Source of the DNA: Mucilaginibacter sp. SMC90
Lineage (GTDB): Bacteria > Bacteroidota > Bacteroidia > Sphingobacteriales > Sphingobacteriaceae
DNA: 64,000 nt
NCBI RefSeq assembly: GCF_022811725.1
Contig: NZ_CP094527.1
Location: forward strand, 7,750,001-7,814,000
Direction: 5' to 3'
Under the pieces are notes generated by a model. It was given only the letters and a program-made list of their open reading frames with translations. It was not told where the DNA came from and searched no databases. Shown here one piece after another: positions 8,602 through 17,984 of this stretch. The stretch's first letter is position 1. Each line of letters opens with the position of its first letter. The translations under genes were made by a program, and so were the position numbers.

Positions 8602-9654
8602 ATGTCTTTATCCGGAAAAATAACAGGCGATGGCTTTGAGCAGATCATTTTGCCGCGCTGCGGGCATCCGCGGGCCGAAGTTATCGGCGGCCCTGCTTTT
8701 GGGGTTGATGTATCGGTGATCAGTTTGCCGGGAGGTTTAGGTCTTGCACTTACAAGCGATCCGTTATCGCTTATTCCCTCTTTAGGCTTGCAGGAATCGG
8801 CATGGCTATCGGTGCATTTAATGGCCAACGATATGGCAACTACGGGCTTTGCCCCGCAATACGCGCAAATGGTGCTTAACCTGCCACCGGGTTTAAGCCA
8901 AACAGATTTCACTACCTATTGGGACTATATCCACCGCTATTGCAATGACATCGGCGTAGCCATCACAGGCGGGCATACCGGCAGCATTGAAGGTCAAAAC
9001 TCAACCATTGCAGGCGGCGGCACCATGCTGCTCACCGCACCATTGAACGAGATCTTGCTTAGCAAATATGCAGAGGCTGGCAATGTGATCATCGTTACCA
9101 AGCAATGCGCCATGTCGTCGGCAGCTATACTGGCCATGAGCTTTCCCGAAACGGTAAAGAACACACTGGGGGTTGAGGTTTATCAACGGGGCTGCGAAAT
9201 GTTTTATCAAACATCATCGCTAAAAGATGGAATAACCGCAGCCGGGATAGGCAACCGCTTTCACAAAGTAACCGCTATGCATGATGTAACCGAAGGCGGC
9301 GTTTTGGGTGCCATATATGAAATGGCCGTTGCATCGGGCAATGGGGTGGTGATAGATAACGATCTGCTTCCCATTGATGATATAGCGGGCGGAATTTGCT
9401 CAGCATTTAATATCGATCCGCGTTATTGCATTGGTGCGGGGGCCATGATCATTGCCGTAAAAAAACAATGGAGTCAGAATGTACTGCACCGCTTAAAGAA
9501 AAATAATATCCCGGCAACTATTGTTGGTGAGTTTACAGCTAAGGCAGACGAATACAAGATAATTGAAAACGGCATGGAAAAAAACATGCCTTATTTTAGT
9601 AAGGACCCCTATTGGGATGCCTTTTTTAACGCTTATAAAAACGGATGGAAATAA
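8602..9654 (+). CDS. AIR synthase-related (PurM/HypE/ThiL-superfamily) protein
   Basis: This 350-residue ATP-dependent enzyme of the PurM/HypE/SelD/ThiL superfamily has an N-terminal half with TSDPLS, ANDMATTG and ITGGHTGSIEG. The C-terminal half has AMHDVTEGGVLGAIYEMA, characteristic of HypE-like members. These enzymes phosphorylate or dehydrate small substrates with ATP. Sequence alone does not distinguish ThiL-like kinase activity from another reaction. TPP control upstream and a ThiE-like neighbour suggest thiamine-related chemistry. The stop overlaps the next ATG (TAATG). Confidence 0.82.
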   Translation: MSLSGKITGDGFEQIILPRCGHPRAEVIGGPAFGVDVSVISLPGGLGLALTSDPLSLIPSLGLQESAWLSVHLMANDMATTGFAPQYAQMVLNLPPGLSQTDFTTYWDYIHRYCNDIGVAITGGHTGSIEGQNSTIAGGGTMLLTAPLNEILLSKYAEAGNVIIVTKQCAMSSAAILAMSFPETVKNTLGVEVYQRGCEMFYQTSSLKDGITAAGIGNRFHKVTAMHDVTEGGVLGAIYEMAVASGNGVVIDNDLLPIDDIAGGICSAFNIDPRYCIGAGAMIIAVKKQWSQNVLHRLKKNNIPATIVGEFTAKADEYKIIENGMEKNMPYFSKDPYWDAFFNAYKNGWK

Positions 9655-10322
9655 TGGAAAACACCCCTAAAATTACCGGTGGTATCTACCTGGTGTTAAA
9701 CCCTGCTATTGATGAGGCCATACTGCTTGCCAAGTTAAAATCGGCCCTGTTGGGCGGGATCCAAGTAGTACAGATCTGGAACAACTGGCAGCCCGCCGCG
9801 GATAAACCGGCGCTGATTGAAAAGATTGCAGCTATTTGCAAACCTTATGCAGTACCGTTGCTGATCAATGCCGATTGGACTTTACTGCGTGATGTGCCCG
9901 CCCTTGACGGAATTCACTTTGATAACATTCCGGCATCTTTATCACTTATCCAAAATACAGTAAGCAGGCCATTCCTAACCGGCATAACCTGTTCAGAAAA
10001 CCTGCAGACAGTAGCATGGGCCCAGGATAATCATCTGGATTATGTTTCGTTTTGTTCCATGTTTCCATCCTCATCGGCAGGCATTTGTAATATCGTGATG
10101 CCTGCAACTGTAAAAAGGGCGCGGCTTCTTACCGGTATGCCCATATTTGTTGCCGGCGGCATTACCCCTCAAAATATTCCCGGCTTAAAAAAACTCACCC
10201 CATTTGACGGCGTAGCCGTAATATCCGGCATTTTAAGTGCCGAAGACCCTGAACAAAAAGTTAAAGAATTTAAAAACGCGCTAAGCATAAATCCTACCCA
10301 ACATGCAACTGAAAACAATTGA
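9654..10322 (+). CDS. ThiE/TenI-like thiamine phosphate synthase family protein, divergent
   Basis: This TIM-barrel protein of about 222 residues follows the ThiE plan: a VVQIW strand where ThiE has a QxREK motif, PLLINADW where ThiE has INDR, DGIHFDN for GVHLGQ, a FPSSSAG segment for the phosphate/pyrophosphate loop FPTSTK, and FVAGGITPQN for the C-terminal phosphate site. The Arg/Lys of QxREK and the Lys of the STK loop are absent, so canonical coupling of HMP-PP to thiazole phosphate is doubtful. The start at 9654 overlaps the previous stop; an ATG at 9645 is also possible. Confidence 0.78.
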   Translation: MENTPKITGGIYLVLNPAIDEAILLAKLKSALLGGIQVVQIWNNWQPAADKPALIEKIAAICKPYAVPLLINADWTLLRDVPALDGIHFDNIPASLSLIQNTVSRPFLTGITCSENLQTVAWAQDNHLDYVSFCSMFPSSSAGICNIVMPATVKRARLLTGMPIFVAGGITPQNIPGLKKLTPFDGVAVISGILSAEDPEQKVKEFKNALSINPTQHATENN

Positions 10323-10560
10323 AAAACTATGCTGCCCTTTTGATAAAAGCGACCTTAACCTGCAGATATTGGTAAAAGACATGGCACAAAATATAATAGA
10401 GGGAATATTAAGCTGCACCATTTGCCAACGCAATTACCCCATTGTTTATGGTGTACCCATCATGGCTCCCGACGAATACCGCCAGATACAACTGGAGCAA
10501 CCTATTGTTGAAAAATGGAAACTGGAGCACAATTTGGATGATGTTAAGTTACTGCCGTAA
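10303..10560 (+). CDS. Trm112-like zinc protein
   Basis: The 85-residue protein has two cysteine pairs, LCCPFDKSDL near the start and SCTICQRNYP near residue 40, followed by YGVPIM. This is the Trm112p/YcaR zinc-ribbon pattern. Trm112 proteins act as small activating subunits of methyltransferases. It overlaps the 3' end of the ThiE-like gene by 20 bp and closes the operon opened by a methyltransferase. Partnership between the two is inference. A terminator-like hairpin follows at 10632. Confidence 0.8.
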   Translation: MQLKTIEKLCCPFDKSDLNLQILVKDMAQNIIEGILSCTICQRNYPIVYGVPIMAPDEYRQIQLEQPIVEKWKLEHNLDDVKLLP

Positions 10561-10631
10561 AGAAGCTTACATGATAACTATACAAATAATAGCCATGCCT
10601 GACTAAGCATTGCGGCAGGCCCCGGTGCTTA

Positions 10632-10669
10632 GACAGGCTGCCATTTACAGGTAGCCTGTCCCGATTTTT
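10632..10669 (+). terminator. Terminator after the TPP-riboswitch operon
   Basis: GACAGGCT pairs with AGCCTGTC, with GCC/GGT extending it inside, followed by CCGATTTTTA. Confidence 0.65.
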
Positions 10670-10807
10670 AAAAGAAGAAGTCAAATTTTCAGGACGAGTA
10701 AATGCAGATACGCTTAATTGCGTCTCAAAATAAGCATAATGGATTAGTATGTTGATAGCCTGCAAGCGGGATGTGCAAATATGCGTTTCTACAATAAAAA
10801 AAGGGAA

Positions 10808-11443
10808 TTAGCGCGCTTCTTCTAAGGTATCAGGAACAACATCTTCTTCCTGTACTTGCGGCTCTTCCTTAAACACGCGGATAGTTTTAATATACCGGCG
10901 TTGGTAACGCTCATTCATGGCAGTTTCTGTAACGCCATTTTCATCACCCGATGTTGAGTGGATAAATACCAATGGTTCGCCGGGCTGCGATATCACTATT
11001 CCAATATGGCCCGCGCTATGGTAATTGTGGCTTCGGGTACCGGTAAACAATATCAGATCGCCAAATTGGGCATCTTTAATATCAATACCCTTAACCGGCG
11101 CAAAATCAGATGAGCTGCGCGGTATCGAAATACCGAAATGACTGAAAACATAGTTAACAAAACCCGAGCAATCAAAGCCCTTTTCCGGGTTGGTTGAACC
11201 ATATCTGTACCTGATGCCTTTAAGTGTTTGAGCAAACTCTACCAGTTCATCCGGTGTGGTTTCGCCGGTTTCATAGTTGGCTTCAACTTCGGCATAATGG
11301 TGTCGTGATCTTGAATGGCTATGCGATTTTGTTGTCTTATTTGCCTTATGTTTTTTTGCTGCGTGATGCGCGGCAGGCTTTACCGGCTTCATAAGTGATA
11401 GACAAGCTACAAGGAGGAGTTTGGAACCAATTACAAAATGCAT
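10808..11443 (-). CDS. NlpC/P60 family cell-wall hydrolase
   Basis: This 211-residue exported C40 peptidase has an N-terminal signal-like hydrophobic segment, then a basic and His-rich linker (residues 25-50). The catalytic domain runs from about 64. The nucleophile is Cys92 in FDCSGF, with His146 in GHIGIV and His162 in FIHSTS. Such enzymes cleave gamma-D-Glu-diaminopimelate bonds in peptidoglycan stem peptides in the periplasm. It is single and convergent with the Trm112-ended operon. Confidence 0.9.
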   Translation of the reverse strand: MHFVIGSKLLLVACLSLMKPVKPAAHHAAKKHKANKTTKSHSHSRSRHHYAEVEANYETGETTPDELVEFAQTLKGIRYRYGSTNPEKGFDCSGFVNYVFSHFGISIPRSSSDFAPVKGIDIKDAQFGDLILFTGTRSHNYHSAGHIGIVISQPGEPLVFIHSTSGDENGVTETAMNERYQRRYIKTIRVFKEEPQVQEEDVVPDTLEEAR

Positions 11444-11606
11444 TTTGTAATGATAGGTAAAAATTTCTACGGATAGTAATTAAAATGTAAAAAAGACAGT
11501 AGCTATTTTTTAACATATAAACAAATCATTGCAAATGAAGCTAACCAAATAAATTCAATTTTACCTTATATTTACCTGAGCCAAAACCAATTAACCTAAC
11601 AACCAT

Positions 11607-13937
11607 TTGATCTGTTACAAAACCATCGGATCTGCATTTGCCATGCTATGCTTTTGCATGCGGTTATCTCTCTTTGCCCAGGCTCCGGTAATTATCCCCA
11701 AAAATCAACCAATTGTACTAAAACTTGATGCTGGCGGCAACTATACTATTAACTCATCAGGCGATCATCCGGCATATGTAACAGATCTTGCTACTGTTAC
11801 CAATACAACAGATTCAACCACCAAATTCAGGTTTACCCCCAACACCTTTGATTGCAGTACCACCGGCCCGCAAACCGTAACTATAGCCGCAGCAACCAAT
11901 GGTGTATCTACGCCGCCGAATCCGGATGCTATCCGGATAACCGACCTGACAGCACTTTGCTTTGACCCTGCCGGTAATTTATATTTTGGAGGGGCAAGCA
12001 CACTCATGATCCGAAAAATAACGCCCGATGGCACGGTAAGCATTTTTGCCGGCGGGCCGCCAGGCATAGGTGCCGACGTATTCAGAGGCACTGCTGGTAC
12101 AGTTGGTCGTATCCCGCCTGGCGGAATGGTATGCGATGATGCCGGTAACGTCTTTTTTTCAGATGTTGACGCCAGTAAAGTAAAAAAAATAAGCCCTGAT
12201 GGTACAGTGACGGATATTAACAAGCTCATATTAAATCCGGGGGCGTTAACGATTGATAAGCAACACAATATATACGTTGTAACAAATACAGACAACGTAG
12301 TTTATAAAATTACGGCCGACGGGGTACTCCAGAGGCTTGCCGGAACTATTGACGGAGATCTTGACGGACCGGGTAAATTAGCCCGTTTCCACTTCATATA
12401 TAGCATAGCCGCCGATGATGCAGGTTATGTTTATGTAGGTATTGTGGAATTTAAATTAGGAGATAAGGTGAAGATAAAAAGGATTGCCCCTGATGGTACG
12501 GTATCTACTTATTTTGACCCGGGTAAACTGTATTATCCCGAAAGCATTAACGATCCTGTAAATGCTTTTTATATAGGCCCAACCGGGCTAAAGTTTGACA
12601 GAGCCGGCAATTTATTTATAGGTGATGGCGGCATGATAAAAATACTTGACAAATATGGAAAAGCGCGGACGTTTGTTGGTCACCCTTCATTAGATTATGT
12701 CGATGGCACCGGTGCGAAGGCTTCCTTTGGCCAGGTTTGCGCTATAGATATGGACCCTTGCGGCAACCTCTTCGTAGTTGATCAGGTATACAACCGCATC
12801 AGGAAAGTTACGCTCGGTACTGTGGTATCAACCGTAGCGGGAGGCGGTGCAAACCAGCTCACAGGCAATATCGGGTCAAGCACCTGCCAGCAATCTGCAG
12901 CCGTTATACCGGTTAACGTTCAAAGTACCCCTGCATTTACATCTGCCTATAATGACATTATCTTACAGGATTGCGCCAACCTGGCCAATTACGTTATAAA
13001 AGCATCTGTAACTGATAACTGCCCAGATAGCCAAATAAAAATCACGCAAACGCCGGCACCTAATTCGCCTATCTACAATAACGTGCCCGTGCAGGTAACC
13101 TTAACAGCAGTTGATAAAACAGGGGGTGTGGCTACCGCTTCGTTCATGGCAACGGCCAAATATTCTGCGGCACCGCCGGGCAGGTCAGTATCCGTGTCCA
13201 CACCTTCGCTAAAGGTTTGTGCAGGTAATCCTGTAACCTTTACTGCTGATGTAATTAACGGTGATCCCGGTACATCTTTTCAATGGCTGGTGAACGATGT
13301 GCCAACGGGGCCCAACGACTTTAAATTTACAACAAGCAATTTAAAAGATGGCGACATGGTAAATTGTGCTGTTACCACGGGTAATGGTTGCGGCATCCCC
13401 AACCTCGGCCTCGATCTGAAGATGAATGTAAACCAGGTCCCGGCAATTACGCTCAATCCAAAAGAAGAGATCCTTTCCGGCAATAGCGTAAACTTAACCC
13501 CGGTGGTAATCGGCAACATTGCAACCTATACATGGACACCTTCGGCCGGGCTTAGCGACCCGGCATCAGCAGCGCCGGTGGCAAGTCCCGAAGTTACAAC
13601 AACTTATAAGTTAAACGTAGTTTCGGTTGATGGTTGTGCTACCGAAAGCGAAGTTACAGTGAAGGTAATCCCCCATATTGTAATCCCCAACACTTTTACG
13701 CCCAACGGCGATGGAATTAATGATTTATGGAGCATCAAATATTTAGATGGGTATACAACCGGCACAGTAACTGTTTACAACCGCAATGGCGCTATCGTAT
13801 TTCAAAGCAAGGGTTATCCTAAAGCCTGGGATGGCACTTTTAACGGAAAACCTGTGCCAACCGGCGTTTACTATTACGTTATCGATTTGAAAGATGGCAG
13901 TCCCTTGCGCAGCGGCGATGTCAGCATTTTGAGGTAA
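11607..13937 (+). CDS. T9SS-secreted NHL-repeat protein with gliding-motility C-terminal domain
   Basis: The 776-residue secreted protein contains several NHL/beta-propeller-like repeats in about residues 110-400 (phrases such as AGNLYFGG, DGTVS, CGNLFVVD). One or two immunoglobulin/PKD-like domains follow, then a C-terminal CHU_C-type sorting domain: IPNTFTPNGDGINDLW, YNRNG, WDGTFNGKPVPTGVYYY. That domain directs export through the type IX secretion system. The start appears to be TTG at 11607, giving a normal signal peptide; ATG at 11643 gives a signal lacking its basic N-region. Confidence 0.88.
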   Translation: MICYKTIGSAFAMLCFCMRLSLFAQAPVIIPKNQPIVLKLDAGGNYTINSSGDHPAYVTDLATVTNTTDSTTKFRFTPNTFDCSTTGPQTVTIAAATNGVSTPPNPDAIRITDLTALCFDPAGNLYFGGASTLMIRKITPDGTVSIFAGGPPGIGADVFRGTAGTVGRIPPGGMVCDDAGNVFFSDVDASKVKKISPDGTVTDINKLILNPGALTIDKQHNIYVVTNTDNVVYKITADGVLQRLAGTIDGDLDGPGKLARFHFIYSIAADDAGYVYVGIVEFKLGDKVKIKRIAPDGTVSTYFDPGKLYYPESINDPVNAFYIGPTGLKFDRAGNLFIGDGGMIKILDKYGKARTFVGHPSLDYVDGTGAKASFGQVCAIDMDPCGNLFVVDQVYNRIRKVTLGTVVSTVAGGGANQLTGNIGSSTCQQSAAVIPVNVQSTPAFTSAYNDIILQDCANLANYVIKASVTDNCPDSQIKITQTPAPNSPIYNNVPVQVTLTAVDKTGGVATASFMATAKYSAAPPGRSVSVSTPSLKVCAGNPVTFTADVINGDPGTSFQWLVNDVPTGPNDFKFTTSNLKDGDMVNCAVTTGNGCGIPNLGLDLKMNVNQVPAITLNPKEEILSGNSVNLTPVVIGNIATYTWTPSAGLSDPASAAPVASPEVTTTYKLNVVSVDGCATESEVTVKVIPHIVIPNTFTPNGDGINDLWSIKYLDGYTTGTVTVYNRNGAIVFQSKGYPKAWDGTFNGKPVPTGVYYYVIDLKDGSPLRSGDVSILR

Positions 13938-14017
13938 CCCGATTAATGTGTGTTAAAATAACAATTATTAAAAACATTCATTATCTTAGTAGGGCTAACC
14001 AATTTGTAATACCAATC

Positions 14018-15964
14018 ATGATAACCCTGAAAATATTACGCCGTTTTTTAACGCTGCTTTCAATATCAACTTGCTTTTTTGCCTCTGATTATGCGCAGGC
14101 ACAATCTTCCCTGCATTCATTTTCACTACAGCAGGTAACATTGTTGCCCGGAGTATTTAAAAACGCGCAATTAACAGACAAGGCTTACATACTTGCTTTA
14201 GACCCTGATCGTCTGCTTGCGCCTTACCTCACCGAGGCGGGGCTTAAGCCTAAAAAGAAAAGCTATGAAAACTGGGAAAATACAGGTTTGGATGGACATA
14301 TCGGCGGCCATTATTTATCAGCCTTATCATTTATGTATGCCTCCACCCATGACGCCGAGCTGAACCGCCGGCTGGATTATATGCTGGCCCAGCTAAAACG
14401 TGCCCAGGATAAAACAGGAAGCGGCTACCTTGGCGGTACACCCGGAGGCACAGCCATGTGGAAAGATATTGTCGCAGGTAAAATTGAAGCCGATACCTTC
14501 GCTCTTAACAAAAAGTGGGTACCCCTTTATAATATCCACAAACTTTTTGCAGGTTTACGCGATGCTTACCTGATTGCCGGAAAAAGCCAGGCAAAAAATA
14601 TCCTGGTACAACTAACAGATTATATTTATGGCGTTTCGCTCAAATTAACTGACGAACAGATCCAAACCATGCTCATTTCAGAACAAGGTAGCTTAAACGA
14701 AGTTTTTGCCGATGTATCCGTTATCACCGGGCAGGACAAATACCTTCAATTAGCCAAAAGATTTTCCCACAAAGAGATCCTGAACCCATTAATTCAGGGG
14801 CACGACGAGCTTAACGGGTTACATGCCAATATGCAGATTCCTAAAGCGGTAGGTTTTCAACGCATTTCAGAAGTTGGCGGAGGTGCAGATTATGGTAAAG
14901 CTGCACAGTTTTTTTGGGAAACGGTGGTCAATAACCGGTCGGTTGTAATTGGCGGTAACAGTGTAAATGAGCATTTTAACCCTACAGGTAATTTCACAAA
15001 AATGATCACAGACATTGCAGGCCCCGAAACCTGCAATTCCTACAATATGCTCAAGCTAACCCGTCATCTTTTTGAAAAAGCGGGCGAGGTTAAGTATATG
15101 GATTATTACGAACGTACCCTGTATAATCATATCCTTTCAAGTCAGCATCCTGTACATGGCGGTTTTGTTTATTATACTTCCATGCGTCCGCGCCACTACC
15201 GTGTTTACTCGCAGCCTCAGGTTGATATGTGGTGCTGCGTAGGTTCCGGGATGGAAAACCACGGCAAATACGGCGAACTCATTTACAGTTATCAGCAAAA
15301 AAATATTTATGTAAACCTGTTTATTGCATCACGCTTAAATTGGGCAGCGCAAGGGCTTGTGCTTTCGCAGCAAACCAAATTTCCGGATGAGGAAACAACC
15401 AGGCTATCAATCGACGCGGTGAAACCCGGCAGGTTTGATATCAACATCCGTTATCCTCGTTGGGTAAAAGCAGGCAAACTACAAATCAAGATCAATGGTG
15501 CCAAAGTACCTGTTAATGCGCAGCCTGGCTCCTATGTAAAGCTTAACCGGCTCTGGAAAAAGGGGGATGAAATAACAGTTCGTTTACCGATGGAATTGAG
15601 CACCGAGGCATTACCGGACAGCTCACATTATGTAGCATTTTTAAATGGGCCGATTGTGTTAGCTGCCAAAACGGATACTACCGATCTTGATAACTTAATT
15701 GCAGATGGCGACCAGTTTGGAGGTTACCGCGCCCGTGGTAAAATGTACCCCTTAAATGAGGCACCGATATTGGCAAGTAACCAGGCTAACCTCCAAAACT
15801 ATTTAAAACCTGTTGCAGGGAAGCCTCAAACCTTTGTTGCTCCCGAATTGATTAGCCCTGATAAGTTTAAAAATCTGGAATTAATCCCTTTTTACAAATT
15901 ACACGATGCCCGGTATATGATCTATTGGCACCAGGGCAATCTGGATAATGCCGAAACTAAATAA
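14018..15964 (+). CDS. Glycoside hydrolase family 127 (beta-L-arabinofuranosidase-like)
   Basis: This exported enzyme of about 648 residues is in the DUF1680/GH127 family, which removes beta-L-arabinofuranose from plant glycans. Family zinc-site residues are visible: Glu and Cys in GPETCNSYN, and the adjacent cysteines in WCCVGSGMENHGKYGE. A signal peptide precedes the catalytic (alpha/alpha)6 barrel, with beta domains at the C-terminus. The start was taken at MITLKILRRFL; an upstream ATG at 13946 adds 24 residues before the signal. No SusC/SusD pair is present, so this is a stand-alone glycan gene. Confidence 0.88.
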   Translation: MITLKILRRFLTLLSISTCFFASDYAQAQSSLHSFSLQQVTLLPGVFKNAQLTDKAYILALDPDRLLAPYLTEAGLKPKKKSYENWENTGLDGHIGGHYLSALSFMYASTHDAELNRRLDYMLAQLKRAQDKTGSGYLGGTPGGTAMWKDIVAGKIEADTFALNKKWVPLYNIHKLFAGLRDAYLIAGKSQAKNILVQLTDYIYGVSLKLTDEQIQTMLISEQGSLNEVFADVSVITGQDKYLQLAKRFSHKEILNPLIQGHDELNGLHANMQIPKAVGFQRISEVGGGADYGKAAQFFWETVVNNRSVVIGGNSVNEHFNPTGNFTKMITDIAGPETCNSYNMLKLTRHLFEKAGEVKYMDYYERTLYNHILSSQHPVHGGFVYYTSMRPRHYRVYSQPQVDMWCCVGSGMENHGKYGELIYSYQQKNIYVNLFIASRLNWAAQGLVLSQQTKFPDEETTRLSIDAVKPGRFDINIRYPRWVKAGKLQIKINGAKVPVNAQPGSYVKLNRLWKKGDEITVRLPMELSTEALPDSSHYVAFLNGPIVLAAKTDTTDLDNLIADGDQFGGYRARGKMYPLNEAPILASNQANLQNYLKPVAGKPQTFVAPELISPDKFKNLELIPFYKLHDARYMIYWHQGNLDNAETK

Positions 15965-15983
15965 AGACACCGGTATAGCAATT

Positions 15984-16907
15984 TCAATTAAATGACCGTC
16001 TGAACTCCAGCGGAGACAGGTTAGTTTTTGTTTTAAACAATTTACTGAACGATTGCGGATGCTCAAAACCCAGTTCGTAAGCAACTTCGCTTACAGACAA
16101 GCTTGTAGTAGATAGTTTTTCCTTTGCTTTTTCGATTAGCTTATGGTGGATATGCTGCTGTGTATTTTGCCCCGTGAGGGAGCGCAGCATATCACTTAAG
16201 TAACCCGGCGACATGTTCAGCTTTTCTGACAGGTATTGAACCGTCGGGATTCCCTGGCCTGACGCCCCATCATTTGCAAAGTACCCGTCTAAAATTTCCT
16301 CCAGCTTTTGCAGCAGATCACTGCTTACGGCTTTACGGGTAATAAACTGGCGCTTGTAAAAACGATTGGCATAATTGAGCAATAACTCAATTTGGGCAAT
16401 AATTACATCCTGGCTAAAATCATCTATCCTGCTATTTAATTCCTCCTCAATGATCTTAAAAAGTGAAATAATGGTTGTTTTTTCTTTATCCGACAAATGC
16501 AATGCTTCATTGGCCGAATAAGAGAAGAAACCATATTGTTTAATCTTTTTTGCTAAAGGATAGTTCCACAAAAAATCTGGATGGATCAACAGGGTATACA
16601 ACGCGCATTCACCTTCGTGATACTCATTATTGCCGCCAATAACCTGGTTGGGCGAAGCAAACAATAAACCGCCTTCATCAAAGTCATAATAATCCTGTCC
16701 GTACTTTATTCTTGGGCTAAGCTTTGGCCGGTACGAAATTTTATAAAAGCTAAGCACATGAGAGCCGGATGGCCTGCGTGGTATAACCTGGTTATCGGTA
16801 CCGGCAATTAAACTGATCAATGGATGCAGTGGCTTTGGCAAGCCAAAAGCCCGGTGCACATCCGATAATGAGTCAAATTTAAGAGGACTGTTTTCTTCCC
16901 TTTTCAT
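15984..16907 (-). CDS. AraC family transcriptional regulator
   Basis: This 307-residue regulator has a cupin-like N-terminal half. The C-terminal double helix-turn-helix is typical of AraC/XylS: YLSEKLNMSPGYLSDMLR, then SVSEVAYELGFEHPQSFSKLFKTKTNLSPLEFR. It sits between a convergent GH127 gene and a codirectional SDR gene. The effector and targets are unknown. The upstream SDR gene (16988-17839) is a common partner type in Bacteroidota. Confidence 0.88.
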   Translation of the reverse strand: MKREENSPLKFDSLSDVHRAFGLPKPLHPLISLIAGTDNQVIPRRPSGSHVLSFYKISYRPKLSPRIKYGQDYYDFDEGGLLFASPNQVIGGNNEYHEGECALYTLLIHPDFLWNYPLAKKIKQYGFFSYSANEALHLSDKEKTTIISLFKIIEEELNSRIDDFSQDVIIAQIELLLNYANRFYKRQFITRKAVSSDLLQKLEEILDGYFANDGASGQGIPTVQYLSEKLNMSPGYLSDMLRSLTGQNTQQHIHHKLIEKAKEKLSTTSLSVSEVAYELGFEHPQSFSKLFKTKTNLSPLEFRRSFN

Positions 16908-16987
16908 CTCAAAAACTTAATGCAATGATAGTCAGTATTATATTAAAATACCGGCTATCATTGGTGTTTTACATAACTATGATCATT

Positions 16988-17839
16988 TTATCTTGATTCG
17001 CCCTGTGCAGCGTTTGAAACCGGTTCCCACTCTTCCCAAATGGCCAGCCGCTCTGCATAAGCAGCACGTACCCAGGGTAAATTATGGCTGCCAAGGAAAA
17101 ACCGCAACGGCGGGTTCTCAGCATCTGCTATTTTAAAGATAGCTTCCGGTGTCGCCTCCGGATCTCCCCTTTCCATGGTTTTTAAACTATCAACAAACTG
17201 AGCTTTAAAGTCTGTATAAATATCTATACCGGCTGCAAACTTCAAAGAATCCTGGCTTCCAAACTCTGTGGCATATGCACCGGGCTCTATAATGGTTACT
17301 TTAATATCGAAAGACGCTACTTCTTTTGCCAGGCTTTCGTGAATTGCCTCAAATGCCCATTTTGATGAACAGTAATAACCAATTACCGGCATTGTTACAT
17401 GGCCAAGCCCGCTCGATACACCAAGTATACGGCCACCACCCTGCTGCCTCAGCAAGGGCAACGCAGCTTTGATCACCGATAGTGTGCCAAAAATATTGGT
17501 TTCATATAATGCCCTTACCTCGTCGGCGCTTCCTTCTTCAATAGTCCCTACCAATGAGTAGCCGGCATTATTAAGCACTATGTCAAGTCGCCCAAAATGA
17601 GCGTGCGCCTGCTCTACAGCGGCCTTTACCTCATCAGGATTGGTTACGTCAAGCTGTAAGGTCAGTATATTTTCACCGTAGTTCTCTTTCAAATCGGCAA
17701 TGCTTGCCAGCTTGCGTGCAGTAGCAGCAACCTTATCACCTCGTTTTAATGCTGCATCGGCCCAAACCCTCCCAAAACCACGGGAAGCGCCTGTGATAAA
17801 CCATACTTTATAACCTTGATTTTCATTTTGATGTTCCAT
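16988..17839 (-). CDS. SDR family oxidoreductase
   Basis: This short-chain dehydrogenase of about 283 residues has TGASRGFG for cofactor binding, NNAG in the middle of the Rossmann fold, and YCSSK as the YxxxK catalytic pair preceded by GVSSG. It resembles retinol-dehydrogenase-like or 3-oxoacyl-reductase-like SDRs acting on unknown carbonyls. The start was placed at MEHQNENQ; ATGs at 17845 and 17863 would add two or eight residues. It is likely cotranscribed with, or regulated by, the downstream AraC regulator. Confidence 0.87.
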   Translation of the reverse strand: MEHQNENQGYKVWFITGASRGFGRVWADAALKRGDKVAATARKLASIADLKENYGENILTLQLDVTNPDEVKAAVEQAHAHFGRLDIVLNNAGYSLVGTIEEGSADEVRALYETNIFGTLSVIKAALPLLRQQGGGRILGVSSGLGHVTMPVIGYYCSSKWAFEAIHESLAKEVASFDIKVTIIEPGAYATEFGSQDSLKFAAGIDIYTDFKAQFVDSLKTMERGDPEATPEAIFKIADAENPPLRFFLGSHNLPWVRAAYAERLAIWEEWEPVSNAAQGESR

Positions 17840-17984
17840 AATCATATAATTTGAATACACCAAAGTTCTGCAGATACAGCTGGCCGCTTGTAGCCTGATC
17901 GGGGGATTTTGTAGCTAAAATGAGTCTCGCTGCAATACAGCGGGTAATATCAAAGCAAAAAACACAATCACACTAAACCTCTCT

